This document shows positions 52,160 through 62,366 of a DNA stretch of 64,000 nucleotides, in pieces. The notes under the pieces were generated by a model, which saw only the letters and a list, made by a program, of their open reading frames with translations, was not told the origin of the DNA and ran no database searches. Each line of letters begins with the position of its first letter. Position 1 is the stretch's first letter. The translations under genes were made by a program, and so were the position numbers. The stretch is from Pseudomonas sp. CC6-YY-74 (GTDB lineage Bacteria; Pseudomonadota; Gammaproteobacteria; Pseudomonadales; Pseudomonadaceae): NCBI RefSeq assembly GCF_002025205.1, contig NZ_CP019947.1:1495501-1559500 (forward strand), written 5' to 3'.

Positions 52160-52783
52160 ATGCCACAACTTTTCTACCTGGCTGACCTGTTCGGCGTAGC
52201 CGTATTTGCCATCACCGGCGCCTTGATGGCTGGGCGCAAATCCATGGATCTGTTCGGCGTGCTGGTGATTGCCGTGATCACTGCGCTGGGCGGCGGAACC
52301 TTGCGTGATGTGATTCTCGACAATCATCCGGTCAGCTGGATACGCGACGACACCTATATCGTCATCGCCTCCCTGGCGGCGGTGGGCACCGTGGTGTGGG
52401 TACGGTTCACCCAGCCGATCCACGAGAAGGGACTGCTGATCGCCGATGCCTTTGGCTTGGCCGTATTCACCGTGATCGGCACCGAAGTGGCCTTGCAGCA
52501 CAATGTGCCGCTGAGTACTGCCGTGATCATGGGGGTCATGACGGGTGTCGCCGGTGGCGTCATGCGCGATGTGATCTGTAATGAAATCCCGCTCATATTC
52601 AAGAAAGAAATCTACGCCACCGCCTGTATTGCCGGCGCCCTGATGTTTATCGGACTCCGCGCACTGGACACTCCGCACTGGCTCGATACCGGCGTTGCCA
52701 TGCTGACCGTATTGCTTATTCGTCTGGCCGCAATCCGCTGGCATTTCTCGTTGCCACGCTTCCATCTATTGGATCGGGACTGA
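52160..52783 (+). CDS. TRIC/UPF0126-family membrane channel protein
   Basis: The 207-residue protein has about seven hydrophobic segments arranged as two repeats, marked by GGGTLRDVIL (~45-54) and GGVMRDVICNE (~130-140). This internal duplication is the mark of the YicG/UPF0126 family, related to trimeric intracellular cation channels. It starts six bases after gor and ends two bases before the next gene. Confidence 0.88.
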   Translation: MPQLFYLADLFGVAVFAITGALMAGRKSMDLFGVLVIAVITALGGGTLRDVILDNHPVSWIRDDTYIVIASLAAVGTVVWVRFTQPIHEKGLLIADAFGLAVFTVIGTEVALQHNVPLSTAVIMGVMTGVAGGVMRDVICNEIPLIFKKEIYATACIAGALMFIGLRALDTPHWLDTGVAMLTVLLIRLAAIRWHFSLPRFHLLDRD

Positions 52784-52785
52784 GC

Positions 52786-53163
52786 ATGATTGAGCGCCTG
52801 GATCACCTGGTGCTGACCGTAGCCGACATCGCCCGCACGGTCGATTTCTACCAGCGCGTGCTAGGCATGCAGCATGAGGTCTTTGGCCAAGGCCGCAGTG
52901 CATTGGTGTTTGGTCAGCAGAAGTTCAACCAGCACCAGCACGGCAACGAGTTCGAACCGAAAGCGAAACAACCGACGCCAGGCGCCATCGACCTGTGCCT
53001 GATCACACGCTGGTCGATCGACGCAGTGCTTGAGCACCTGACGAATCAACGCGTCACTGTCGAACAAGGGCCAGTGGCACGCACTGGTGCAATCGGCCCA
53101 ATCCAATCGGTGTATTTCCGCGATCCCGATGGCAACCTGATCGAAGTGAGCCGCTACCTCTAA
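52786..53163 (+). CDS. VOC-family protein (glyoxalase-like)
   Basis: The 125-residue protein begins MIERLDHLVLTVADIARTVD and ends YFRDPDGNLIEVSRYL, giving the His and Glu of a VOC metal site. The middle has a His- and Gln-rich loop (FNQHQHGNEFEPKA). The substrate is unknown. It is the last gene of the gor-TRIC-VOC set, starting three bases after the TRIC stop. Confidence 0.88.
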   Translation: MIERLDHLVLTVADIARTVDFYQRVLGMQHEVFGQGRSALVFGQQKFNQHQHGNEFEPKAKQPTPGAIDLCLITRWSIDAVLEHLTNQRVTVEQGPVARTGAIGPIQSVYFRDPDGNLIEVSRYL

Positions 53164-53189
53164 ATCAACAGGATGGCAGACCCTTGGGC

Positions 53190-53312
53190 ATGTACGACCT
53201 TGATTGGTACTGGGAAGAAAACGGCAGGCTCGGCGTTCAGCGCAGCAGCAAGCGTCCTGATCATTCTGGCGGTGTGTTCACCGTCGCGCTGATCGCCTGT
53301 AACTTCGCATAA
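53190..53312 (+). CDS. Possible 40-residue peptide, unknown
   Basis: A short frame encodes MYDLDWYWEENGRLGVQRSS followed by a tail ending VALIACNFA. The ribosome-binding site is weak (CAGACC), and no family is recognised. It might be the N-terminal piece of a lost gene. I record it because it is the only frame in this stretch that starts close after the VOC gene. Confidence 0.25.
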   Translation: MYDLDWYWEENGRLGVQRSSKRPDHSGGVFTVALIACNFA

Positions 53313-53450
53313 TGTATATTATGTTAAATCATTAGTGTTTCCTGAAAAACCTCTTAGACATGCGAACTACAGCTCAACAGGATTGGCCGCCGCATTCTTC
53401 ACTCCTGTGCAATCGCCCCTTCAATCCACGCATTCCAGGAGATAGCCTCG

Positions 53451-53600
53451 ATATCCACTCAACAACAACAAATCTTCGCGCGGCTTAAAGCGATCGACAC
53501 TGGAGACGCTGCCCCCGTCGCGGCCATCAACCCGGACAACTATATCCAGCACAGCCAGCAAACAGCCACTGCGATGCATCCAGGGCGACTGACCGCTGCG
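53451..53600 (+). pseudogene. Fragment resembling a SnoaL/NTF2-like protein
   Basis: One frame reads QIFARLKAIDTGDAAPVAAI then NPDNYIQHSQQTATAMHPG, similar to the N-terminal IQHNP segment of SnoaL-like ester-cyclase folds. It has no start and no further family sequence after ~50 codons. I take it as a decayed fragment in the 53313-53818 gap, which otherwise shows no gene. Confidence 0.35.
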
Positions 53601-53818
53601 CCAAACTGGCGGTGCTGCAATCTGAGAACACACAAGCCCACGCTAACAGCAGACACACAACAGCGCTGACTGTCATCGAATTGGGGGTGGCAGCTAAGGC
53701 TATCGGTGGAAAACGCTTGGAGGTTTCCACCCTGTCGGGCTATAAATTCCGTAGTTTGGATGACGCTGTTTTATCCACCCTTACTACCGACGCATTCAAG
53801 CGCAGTGTTATCCGCCGT

Positions 53819-54121
53819 TCAACTCAGCCGCGAAGCCGACTTGCGGATGATTTTGATCGAGTGCTTGAGCGTCGGCTTACGGGTTACGCTGACAGCCTTG
53901 CGGCTCACGGTATCGATGGTGATATTCCAGAAGCCGCTGCTCGGTACGGTGATTTTTGCCGGAAAGGTATCGAAAGCACCGCCGTGGTAGGTGTGTCGGC
54001 CGCCATTCTTGAAGCTGCGGAAATTCGCGTCGCTCATTAGGCGGATATTGCAGGTCTGCGAGCACTCGATCACGACTTCGTCGTCTTCATTGAGGTGTTC
54101 GCGCTGGTGTATGTATTTCAT
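53819..54121 (-). CDS. DUF1883-domain protein
   Basis: The 100-residue product begins MKYIHQREHLNEDDEVVIEC and contains FRSFKNGGRHTYHGGAFDTF and FPAKITVPSSGFWNITIDTV, matching my memory of DUF1883 along its length. The domain is small, beta-rich and of unknown function. It is monocistronic here and convergent with nothing obvious. The plus-strand open frame at 53612-54040 runs antisense through it and is discarded. Confidence 0.85.
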   Translation of the reverse strand: MKYIHQREHLNEDDEVVIECSQTCNIRLMSDANFRSFKNGGRHTYHGGAFDTFPAKITVPSSGFWNITIDTVSRKAVSVTRKPTLKHSIKIIRKSASRLS

Positions 54122-54274
54122 CTACCGCTCCGCACAGCTGGGTCAGGCCAATCAAGGCGCTAGTATGAGTGCCCGGAAGGCTTGAGCAAAGCATTCCGTC
54201 GTTCGCCGGCATGCGCTAACCTTCTCGGACGACGGATACCGCCGCCGCCCGCCTGGTGATAGCATGCGCAGCCC

Positions 54275-55321
54275 ATGCAAATCGAAGATTTCCACCAACG
54301 CCTCGCCGGTCTCGGCGCCAAGCCCATACATATCGGGCGGATCAGCCGTGCCTGGTTGCAAGGCAAACCGTTGGATACCGGTACACGCAACCAGAAGACC
54401 GAGAACTTTCTGCCCCTTGCGGTGCGTAATGCCCTGCCGCAGTTGACGGAAGAGCTCAACGCCCTCGCCCGCCTCAGCTCCGAGCACCCGGCGGCGGACG
54501 GCTCGGCGCGTTTGCTGGTGGAGCTGGCCGACAAGCAGATGGTGGAAAGCGTACTGCTGCCACGCGATGGCCTGTGTGTGTCGAGCCAGGTCGGTTGCGC
54601 GGTGGGTTGCGTGTTCTGCATGACCGGCAAGAGCGGCTTGCTGCGCCAGTTGAGTACGGCCGAGATTGTCGCCCAGGTGGCCCTGGCCCGACGCTTTCGC
54701 CCGGTGAAGAAGGTGGTGTTCATGGGCATGGGCGAGCCGGCGCACAATCTCGACAACGTACTGCAGGCCATCGACCTGCTCGGCACCGATGGTGGTATTG
54801 GCCAGCGTAATTTGGTGTTCTCCACCGTAGGCGATCCACGGGTCTTCGAGCGTCTGCCGCAACAGCGGATCAAACCGGCGCTGGCCCTGTCGCTGCACAC
54901 CACAGATGCGGAACTGCGCCAGCAGTTGTTGCCACGCGCACCCCGTATCGACCCCGAGGAGCTGGTCGAGCTGGGTGAAACCTACGCTCGGCAGATCGAT
55001 TACCCAATCCAGTACCAGTGGACATTGCTCAAGGGCATCAACGACAGCCAGGCCGAAATGGACGGCATCCTGCGCCTGCTCAAGGGCAAGTACGCGATCA
55101 TGAACCTGATCCCCTACAACAGCCTGGAAGCCGACGACTACCAACGCCCGGATGGTGACCGTATCGTGCAGATCGTGCGCTACCTGCACAGTCGCGGCGT
55201 ATTGACCAAGGTGCGCAACTCCGCCGGCCAGGATATCGACGGCGGTTGCGGCCAGTTGCGCGCCCGGGCGAACGATCTGCTGAGCAGCCGCAAGGTGCAC
55301 CGGCCGCTGCAGCAACGTTGA
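54275..55321 (+). CDS. RlmN/Cfr-family radical SAM RNA methyltransferase
   Basis: The 348-residue protein has the radical-SAM cluster motif CAVGCVFC (~108-115, Cys-x3-Cys-x2-Cys), the SAM-site MGMGEPAHNLDNVLQAIDLL, and a C-terminal cysteine in DIDGGCGQLR that matches the catalytic methyl-accepting thiolate of RlmN/Cfr. It begins MQIEDFHQRLAGLGAKPIHI, shorter than classic RlmN. The true rlmN normally lies near ndk in Pseudomonas, so this is likely a paralogue that may methylate 23S rRNA A2503 or another target. It is monocistronic. Confidence 0.85.
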   Translation: MQIEDFHQRLAGLGAKPIHIGRISRAWLQGKPLDTGTRNQKTENFLPLAVRNALPQLTEELNALARLSSEHPAADGSARLLVELADKQMVESVLLPRDGLCVSSQVGCAVGCVFCMTGKSGLLRQLSTAEIVAQVALARRFRPVKKVVFMGMGEPAHNLDNVLQAIDLLGTDGGIGQRNLVFSTVGDPRVFERLPQQRIKPALALSLHTTDAELRQQLLPRAPRIDPEELVELGETYARQIDYPIQYQWTLLKGINDSQAEMDGILRLLKGKYAIMNLIPYNSLEADDYQRPDGDRIVQIVRYLHSRGVLTKVRNSAGQDIDGGCGQLRARANDLLSSRKVHRPLQQR

Positions 55322-55667
55322 TGGCCAGGTCTTGTCGGGCGGGTCGCGCTCGACAAGACACTCCGCAGCCAAGGCTCAAGGAGCCTGCGGGAATCGCACA
55401 AATGGCGGCATATCGCTCGACACGCCCACCACTCAGGCCTGCCTTGGCATAAGGGCTGTGTGTGAGGTGTTCCTCGCGCTTCGCAGTGACTGTTGCCGAA
55501 CGGCCCGTGGAAGGCAAAGGCAAACTACTGCGCCAGGCTATATTGCATTGCGACGAAACGAGGTGAAGTGACCCCGCAGGCTGGTAGGTCGAGCTCTGGC
55601 GTGTTGCAACGGCCTGTTTGCGAGAAGGGACAGACGTGCTTGCATACCGAGCAAGCCGGTGGGCGCA
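55322..55667. other. Non-coding gap between the RlmN-like gene and the GGDEF-EAL remnant
   Basis: These 346 bases separate two convergent genes. I see no gene, tRNA or clear terminator. Short open frames here lack domains. Confidence 0.4.
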
Positions 55668-58600
55668 TCAAGAGGGGCAGAGAAGTAGCGCCTCATCCGA
55701 CAGCCAGTCGCCCAGGCCCCTGGGTTTTTGCACGCCAAAGCCCTGCACGTAGTCCACGCCCATCTCCGCCAGGAGAGCACGAATGGAGGGCGTTTCCACA
55801 TATTCGGCGATGGTACGGCGGCCGAGGGCGTGGGCGACCTCATTGATCGAGCGGACCATGGCGAGGTCGCTCGGTGAACGTTCGATTTCTTTGACAAAAC
55901 TGCCGTCGATCTTCACGTAGTCCACTGGCAGGCGCTTGAGGTAGTCGAAAGAAGAGAAGCCGACCCCGAAATCGTCAATCGCGAAAGTACAGCCAGCACG
56001 CTGCAGGTGGCGTACCAGGTCGGCGGTCTTGGCCAGGTTGGCCACGGCAGCGGTTTCGGTCAGCTCGAAGCAGATGTTGCGTGGGTCGACCGCATAGCGC
56101 TCGAACAGGCTTTCGATAAAGCCGAGCAGCCTGTCGTCGTTGAGACTGCTGCCGGAAAGGTTGATCGATATGCTGGAGCAGCGCGTCCACAGCTGGGGGT
56201 GACGTTCGAGTTCACTGAAGATGCGCGTCAGCACCCAGCGGTCTACCTTGGTCATGCGGTGGTAGCGCTCGGCGGCGGCGATGAAGTCTTGCAGCAGCAG
56301 TTCGTTCTGCATGACCAGCAGCAACTCGTAATGTGGTAGTTCGCTGGAGTCCGGCGCTGCTGGAGCAATTTGCTGCACGCGCAAGGACAGGTTCTCACGC
56401 TCGACGATGTCGTCGATCCGGGCGGCGATGGCCTGCAAGCCGATACGGTCATCGTCGGCTGCCCTGTCGAAACAATGCACGCGGTTGCGGCCTGCCTCCT
56501 TCGCGATATTGCAGGCGGCCTGCAGGTCGCAGAACAAGTTGCTCACGTCATGTTGATCCGCGGCCTCGACCACGCCAATGCTCAAGGTAAGGCCATGCCG
56601 ACTCCCATCCCAGGCAAAGCCCTCCTCCTCCACCGCGCGGCGCAATTCTTCGGCCAGCCGCGCCGCCAGTTCTTCGCCACAGTCCGGTAATACTGCGGCG
56701 AACTCCACCCGCCAACCCGCGCCAGGTAGGCGCTTTCGGGTAGCCATTGGTGCAACTGGCTAGCTAGCTGGCGCAGGCAGGCATCACCCGCTAGCGGCCC
56801 GGCATGCCCATTGATCAGGTTGAACTGGTCGATGTGCGCCATGAGGAAGGCCGGGCGGGCACTGGTGGAAAGGCTTTGCGCTACAGCCCCCTCGAAACTG
56901 CGCCGATTAAACAATCCGGTCAGCTCGTCGTGGCTGCGCGTGTGAGCAATCTCCCGGTAGAGCTGCCCGACGATATCCTGAAGGGTGCGCTGAATCCGAT
57001 TGTCATCCCCTGCCGCGGTATTACCGATCAACAAGGTGCCCTCCGCCAGCAAGCCGGTCAGCTTGGCTGAACCATAGCTGCCCGCCTCGCGCCCCTGGGC
57101 ATCGACAAACACATAATGATCCATCTGCGGATTGCCCCAGATCAGTTGCAGGGCCTGTCCGTCACGGGCTTGCAGCCAGTCGCCCGCCTGCAAGGTCTCA
57201 AGCCGTTCGTACCAACGCTGCAGCTCTGGTGGCAAAGGCGGCGCAATCGATGGCAGCGGCGGTGGCGCGACGAACGCCACCGGCTCATCGCCCAGCAGTT
57301 GGCGGCGCAAACGGTTCAACACCGGGGCATACTGGAAATTACCGGCACCGAACTCGTCCATTCGCCGCCGCAGAATCTGCAGCAAGTGGTCGATGCCATC
57401 GGGTGTGACCGGATAGGTATCCGCCGGGCGCGTCGGTTTCTTCTGCAGGCGTCGGATAACTAAGGCGGTAACGGCCAGATCACCTCGCCAGGAATATTTG
57501 TCAGAACCGGCACGGATCAGATCGTTGACCAGCAGATCGCGCCAGCCCACCCCCAACCACTCAAGCAGCAGCTGCGGTACCTGTTCGCCATACAGCCCGG
57601 CCAGGGCAGTCGCCACCTCGCGCTGGGCGTGTTCCAGAATGTCGCGGCCGCGGTGCAATTGCATGACTCGCTCAGCACTACGGCGATAGGCCCGCTGCTG
57701 GATCTTCAACAGTTCATCGAGTTCCGCATCACATGCTGTGAATGTGGCGAGATCACCACGGTTTCCGCCCACGATGCGACCGATCAGCAGCTCCAGGCGA
57801 GCCTCCAATGCTTCGTTCGGCGGATCGCTGAAGTCACACAGGCGCAACAGTCGGTCGAGCGTTGCACGCACCGGGTGAGCACCGTCGGCGATGGCGGCTG
57901 GCTCTTTAAGGGTGGCTTCGAGCACGGGCAACAGCAGCCGCTGCATGGCCGGTTTGAGGGCCGGGGCCATCCCTGCTTGCTGGCCCAGCGCCTGGAACAC
58001 CTCGCTGACCAGATGCGTATCCTCGCACTGGCGCGCGGTCAGTCGACAGCCCTGCAGTACGAGACGCTCCAGTAGTTGTCGAGCGTCCCAGCCACCCGCC
58101 GGCACTTGTTGCGTATGCAGCTTGGCCAGCGCGTCACTGGTCGAGGTCTCGCCCAACTCGATTCGTTGCACTGATTCAGTCGGCTGCCCTTCAGCGCCCA
58201 CCTGGAGCAGGCGCCGGATCGCGCGGTATGCCGCATCAGGTGACACCGCGGGTAAGGACCGTGGTTGCTGACGGCCACGGACCAGTGCTTTCGGTTCCGG
58301 CAATGGCTCTACGCGATGCGCCTCGAACACGCCAGCCAGCGCTTTCAGGTATGCCTGCAGAGCCATGGGCAATACCCGGCTCGCCTCGACCTGAAACAGT
58401 GTGCGGATCGCTGCCGGCTGCGCGCGCAAACGTAAATCGCTCAGCAGCTGGCGTATCAGGAACTCAAGCGAAAGGGGGTGATCCGCATCTGGAACAGCAT
58501 GCCCGGCAAGGCGATTGAAACAACCGCAGACCTGCAACTCAAGCGCGCCCAGGCTTTCACGCAAGGGCCGCAGCAAGCGGCGGGCCAGTAACATATCCTC

Positions 58601-58909
58601 CACTTCAGCATCGTCGAGCAGACTCCACTCGGCGAGGTTGTCGGGCATCCTCGGCTGCCTGGCAGCTGCCAGGGGAAGATGGCGGCAGATCGCCGCCCAG
58701 CTGTTATCGAGCACCCGCTCGCCTTCGGCATTGCAAAAGCGCAGGTAGTTACCGCAAACCTTTGCTTCCTGAGAGGAGAAAGACCTCAGCCGCTGCTCGG
58801 CCAACGCCAGCCTGAGCGCGTTGAGCAGCTCATGCAGCGCGCCTGGAAGCTGGCCGCGGACGATAGAGCCGAGCGCCTCACTGAGTGAGTGGGGTAATGG
58901 GGCGGGCAT
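55668..58909 (-). pseudogene. DUF1631-GGDEF-EAL protein broken at the GGDEF motif
   Basis: The first frame, from the ATG at 58907-58909 (MPAPLPHSLSEALGSIVRGQ), covers a ~560-residue helical DUF1631-like region and the start of a GGDEF domain (HDELTGLFNRRSFEGAVAQ). It shifts at about 56710-56725 right after ARVGG and ends in a nonsense tail. The other frame resumes with EFAAVLPDCGEELAARL, the rest of GGDEF, and a C-terminal EAL-like domain (FELTETAAV, DDFGVGFSSFDYLKRLP). One base appears to be missing at the signature itself, so the D of GGDEF cannot be read. It would otherwise be a ~1080-residue c-di-GMP protein. It may be a real mutation or a sequencing error in the G-rich run. Confidence 0.8.
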
Positions 58910-59144
58910 CAAGCGCAGGCCTCCTGCGTGTGATTGAGATCTCGTAAAGACTATAGCTGCTCCCTGCAGTGGCAAGCAGTTCAAAGCGGCACTCTTTAGT
59001 ACTACTCAGGCAGCCCCCCATTCTTCAGAGACTCAAGGGTCGATCTGGCGAGCCATCCTCCGCTTGATCAACGACCGCAGAAAAGGCATAGGCTATTGGC
59101 TGACACCAGTAGTGCAGGTCGTCAATTTTCGCTAGGAGCGCCCA

Positions 59145-59346
59145 ATGGCCCACCAATACAGCGCTGAAATCCTGTGGCAGCGCGACGAGCCACACTTATC
59201 TCGACAATCGCTACAGTCGCGCCCATAGCCGTCCCCTCGACGGTGACCTGGAAGTGCCCGCCGCCCTCCTAGTCCCAGGTAGTGCCGCTGCCGGCGGCGC
59301 GCGCACCCCAGCACCGAGCGACTACACGCCCAGCATCACCAGACCC
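59145..59346 (+). pseudogene. Decayed OsmC-family gene
   Basis: The ATG at 59145 begins MAHQYSAEILWQRDEP, a good OsmC-like start, then shifts frame and resumes as TYLDNRYSRAHSRPLDGDLE and VPAA, again family-like. Stops follow in the frames, and the catalytic Cys regions are missing or scrambled. The stretch to 59490 holds only debris. Confidence 0.6.
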
Positions 59347-59535
59347 ATGACGCGTGTTTCATCGCCAAGTCGGTAATCAGCGCAGTGCGCTGCGCGCTGC
59401 TACTGACTTAGGCGCTTACCGGACGTGGAACTGTTCTATGACATGCGTCGGCATCTGGCTGCGGGTTAAGATGCCCACCACCTCCGGCGTTGAGCATCTT
59501 GCATGCCGGTTTTATTGGCTCACAGCGAACCCTGC

Positions 59536-60861
59536 ATGATCGAGCGTCAACGCCTCCGGCACATCCTCACTCTCGGCCTACCAATTATCGGCGGCATGCT
59601 CAGCCAGAGCCTGCTCAACCTGGTGGATGCGGCCATGGTCGGCCACCTCGGCGAAAAGGCATTGGCCGGAGTCGGCATCGGCAGTTATGCCAACTTTATG
59701 GCCATCGCCCTGGTCATGGGCCTGGGTGCTGGCGTGCAAGCCCAGGTCGCGCGGCGACGAGGCGCAGGACGACTGGATGAGCTGGCGGCACCGTTGAATG
59801 TCGGCATGCTGATCGCGCTGTGCCTCGCCCTGCCACTGACGGTGTTCTGCTGGTTGAACGCCCAGCCGATCATTCGACTGCTATCAGGCGATCCCGAAGT
59901 ACTGGGCATCGGCACCGCCTACTTCGAGTGGCGGGTGCTGGCGATTTTCGCCGTCGGCCTGAACTTCTCCTTCCGCGGCTACTGGAACGGTAGCCACCGC
60001 TCCGGCGTGTATATGCGCACCCTGGTGATCATGCACCTGGCCAATGTGCTGATCAGCTACTCACTGATCCACGGCCTCTTCGGCTTACCGCAGATGGGCG
60101 CGCCCGGTTCAGGGTTGGGCACCACACTGGCGCTGTATCTGGGCTCACTGATCTATGCCGTGCAAACCTGGCACAGCGCTCGCCGGCAGGGTTTTCTGAC
60201 CCGTCTTCCCAGCGTTATTGACCTGCGCAGCATGCTGCGCTTGTCGCTGCCCAACTCGGCTCAGCAATTTTTCTTCGCCACCGGCATTACCACGCTGTTC
60301 TGGATCATCGGCCAGATCGGCACCGCCGAGTTGGCGGTGGCTCACGTGCTGATCAACCTGGCGTTGCTGTTGATCCTGCCGGCCATCGGCCTGGGCATGG
60401 CGGCCACCACCCTGGTCAGCCACAGCTTGGGCGAAAAGGACTTCGCCGCCGCCCATCGCTGGGGCTGGGATGTGGTCAAGGTCGCGGCAGTCGGCCTGAT
60501 GCTGCTGGGCACACCCTTCTGGTTGTACCCGGAGCTGATCTTGCGGCTATTCGTCAGCGATCCGGCGTTGATCGAGCTGGGCAGTTGGCCGTTGCGCCTG
60601 ACCGGCATGGGCATGGTGCTGGATGCCACCGCCCTGGTGCTCACCCAGGCGTTGCTTGGCGCCGGCGCCAGCCGCACGGTGATGCTGGTCAGCCTGGGCA
60701 ACCAATGGTTGTTCTTTCTACCGTTGGCTTATCTGCTCGGCCCTATCCTGGGCTATGGTTTGCTGGCCATCTGGAGCCTGCAGATTCTCCAGCGCGGCCT
60801 CGCCTCGATGATTTTCGCCGTGATGTGGCAACGACGCGGCTGGACCCAGATACAGCTTTGA
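59536..60861 (+). CDS. MATE family multidrug efflux protein
   Basis: The 441-residue inner-membrane protein has about 12 hydrophobic segments in two halves and the MATE features NLVDAAMVGHLGEKALAGVG and a second-half TELAVAHVLINLALLLILPA-like stretch. MATE pumps export cationic drugs using sodium or proton gradients. The ATG chosen (MIERQRLRHILTLGLPIIGG) fits the family start; an upstream in-frame codon does not. The DUF2970 gene follows after 54 bases. Confidence 0.92.
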   Translation: MIERQRLRHILTLGLPIIGGMLSQSLLNLVDAAMVGHLGEKALAGVGIGSYANFMAIALVMGLGAGVQAQVARRRGAGRLDELAAPLNVGMLIALCLALPLTVFCWLNAQPIIRLLSGDPEVLGIGTAYFEWRVLAIFAVGLNFSFRGYWNGSHRSGVYMRTLVIMHLANVLISYSLIHGLFGLPQMGAPGSGLGTTLALYLGSLIYAVQTWHSARRQGFLTRLPSVIDLRSMLRLSLPNSAQQFFFATGITTLFWIIGQIGTAELAVAHVLINLALLLILPAIGLGMAATTLVSHSLGEKDFAAAHRWGWDVVKVAAVGLMLLGTPFWLYPELILRLFVSDPALIELGSWPLRLTGMGMVLDATALVLTQALLGAGASRTVMLVSLGNQWLFFLPLAYLLGPILGYGLLAIWSLQILQRGLASMIFAVMWQRRGWTQIQL

Positions 60862-60915
60862 GCAACTATCGATGGATGTTCGACAGGCCTGACAAGCCGT
60901 AATTCAGGGGGCACC

Positions 60916-61140
60916 ATGAGCAAGCAGGATGATCCAGACGACAAACCGCTGACTTTATGGGAAATGCTGCAGAGCGTGCTGGCGGCGGCCATCGGCGTAC
61001 AGAGCGGCAAGAAGCGCAGCCGTGACTTCAGCCGGGGCAAACCCAGCCACTTCATCATCCTCGGGCTGCTGTTCACCCTGCTGTTCGTGCTGGTGATCTT
61101 TACCGTGGTCAAACTGGTGCTGTATTTCGCAGGCGTTTGA
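60916..61140 (+). CDS. DUF2970 small membrane protein
   Basis: The 74-residue protein has a polar N-terminus (LTLWEMLQSVLAAAIGVQSG then KKRSRDF), the DUF2970 signature, and one C-terminal membrane helix (FIILGLLFTLLFVLVIFTVV). The function is unknown. GGGGG precedes the ATG. It is convergent with the periplasmic binding-protein gene, with one base between the stops. Confidence 0.9.
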   Translation: MSKQDDPDDKPLTLWEMLQSVLAAAIGVQSGKKRSRDFSRGKPSHFIILGLLFTLLFVLVIFTVVKLVLYFAGV

Positions 61141-61141
61141 A

Positions 61142-62242
61142 CTAGCGCAACAAGGCCTCAATAGAGCAGTCATAGCCTTGCAGGCGCGGGTTGAGCGCGG
61201 CACTGAAACGACGAAAATCCAGGTTGGCAGCATGCTTGTCGATGCGCCGCAGCAAACGTATCGACTCCTGCTTGTTCAGCATGCGGAACAAATCGGCCTG
61301 CTGATCCTTGCCGCCGCGCGCAGCAAAGTCCAGGCCGGCGGCGTGATCGTGGAGCATCACCATGGCGCAGCCGCCAAGAATGAAATGGCCGCTGACCAAT
61401 ACACTGATGCGCTCGTCAATTCGGGCCTGCAGCACCCTCTTTGAATTGTTCAGCCCCGAGTAACGCAGTTGCCGGCCCTGCTCCGCCGCCGCACGCATCA
61501 CGCCAAACGCCATCTCGTCATTCGCCGCCCACACCAGACTGACATCGGGATAACGCCCAAGCAGGGCGCTAGCCTGCTCATACGCGCGTTGCTCCGACCA
61601 CTCGCCATACAGCAGCTGCTTCAAGCGCACGTGCGGATGTTCGGCCAGCGCACGATGCAGACCGGCCTCGCGCAATGTGGCAGATGGCGTCCGTTTGACG
61701 CCCGAGAAGGCGACCATTTCGCCAGCGCCAGCCGGCGCCATGGCAATCAGCGCCTTGGCCATCAGATAACCAGCTTCTTCATCGTTGGGCACCAGACTGC
61801 CGATCCAGTTGCTGTAATTCTCCCGACTGCCACCGACAATTGCCTGTTGATCTGGCGTCAGGGTGCTGTGCAGGGCGAACAGCTTGATCTTGCTGTCGGC
61901 AAACAGGCGAAGTATCTCCGGGCCGACATAGTATTCATTGACGAAGACCAGATAGGTCGGCTGCTCCCGTGCTTGCAACACCTCACGCGCATGTTGCAAC
62001 ACCCTGAGCGAGTCACGCTCACCATCGAGCACACGCAACTGCAGCCCAAGATCATTCGCGGCGTCGTGCATGTACTCGATATAAGCGACCCAGAACGGCT
62101 CATCGGAATAGCCAGGATTGAGAAACACCACGGACACGGGCGCCTTGGCCGTGGCGGGCTTACCGACACTGGCCGCCGACGCCAAGCCACTCAGCATCGA
62201 GAGACACAGCACAAAAATCACACCTACACCTGACCAGATCAC
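61142..62242 (-). CDS. Periplasmic sugar-binding-type protein (solitary)
   Basis: The ~366-residue precursor has a signal peptide (VLCLSMLSGLASA) and a type I periplasmic-binding fold like ribose- or galactose-binding proteins (VVFLNPGYSDEPFWVAYIEY, IWAANDE-like segment LVWAANDEMAFGVMRAAAEQ). The GTG at 62240-62242 is preferred over the GTG two codons upstream because GGAGG lies seven bases before it. No transporter genes adjoin it, so it may feed a sensor instead of an ABC transporter. The ligand is unknown. Confidence 0.88.
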   Translation of the reverse strand: MIWSGVGVIFVLCLSMLSGLASAASVGKPATAKAPVSVVFLNPGYSDEPFWVAYIEYMHDAANDLGLQLRVLDGERDSLRVLQHAREVLQAREQPTYLVFVNEYYVGPEILRLFADSKIKLFALHSTLTPDQQAIVGGSRENYSNWIGSLVPNDEEAGYLMAKALIAMAPAGAGEMVAFSGVKRTPSATLREAGLHRALAEHPHVRLKQLLYGEWSEQRAYEQASALLGRYPDVSLVWAANDEMAFGVMRAAAEQGRQLRYSGLNNSKRVLQARIDERISVLVSGHFILGGCAMVMLHDHAAGLDFAARGGKDQQADLFRMLNKQESIRLLRRIDKHAANLDFRRFSAALNPRLQGYDCSIEALLR

Positions 62243-62316
62243 GCACACACCTCCAAAAATACGTGCGCAGTATAAGCGTCAGGCAGTGGCTCTTTGCCGC
62301 CACTTATCCGCAAACA

Positions 62317-62354
62317 TAAAAAAGCCGACTGCAGCTGGCTGCAATCGGCTTTTC
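62317..62354. terminator. Terminator-like hairpin
   Basis: AAAAAGCCGA and TCGGCTTTT pair around a CTGCAGCTGGCTGCAA-type inner stem. It has A and T tracts on each side, so it may work both ways. For the minus strand it ends the small membrane-protein gene at 62367. Confidence 0.75.
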
Positions 62355-62366
62355 AAGCAGCCTGAG

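Noticed and set aside
53298..53303. TGTAAC near 53.3 kb as an ECF-type site
   Set aside because: It lies inside a short coding frame and lacks both AA and the downstream element.
53612..54040. 142-codon plus-strand open frame
   Set aside because: Its second half is antisense to the DUF1883 gene, which is conserved along its length.
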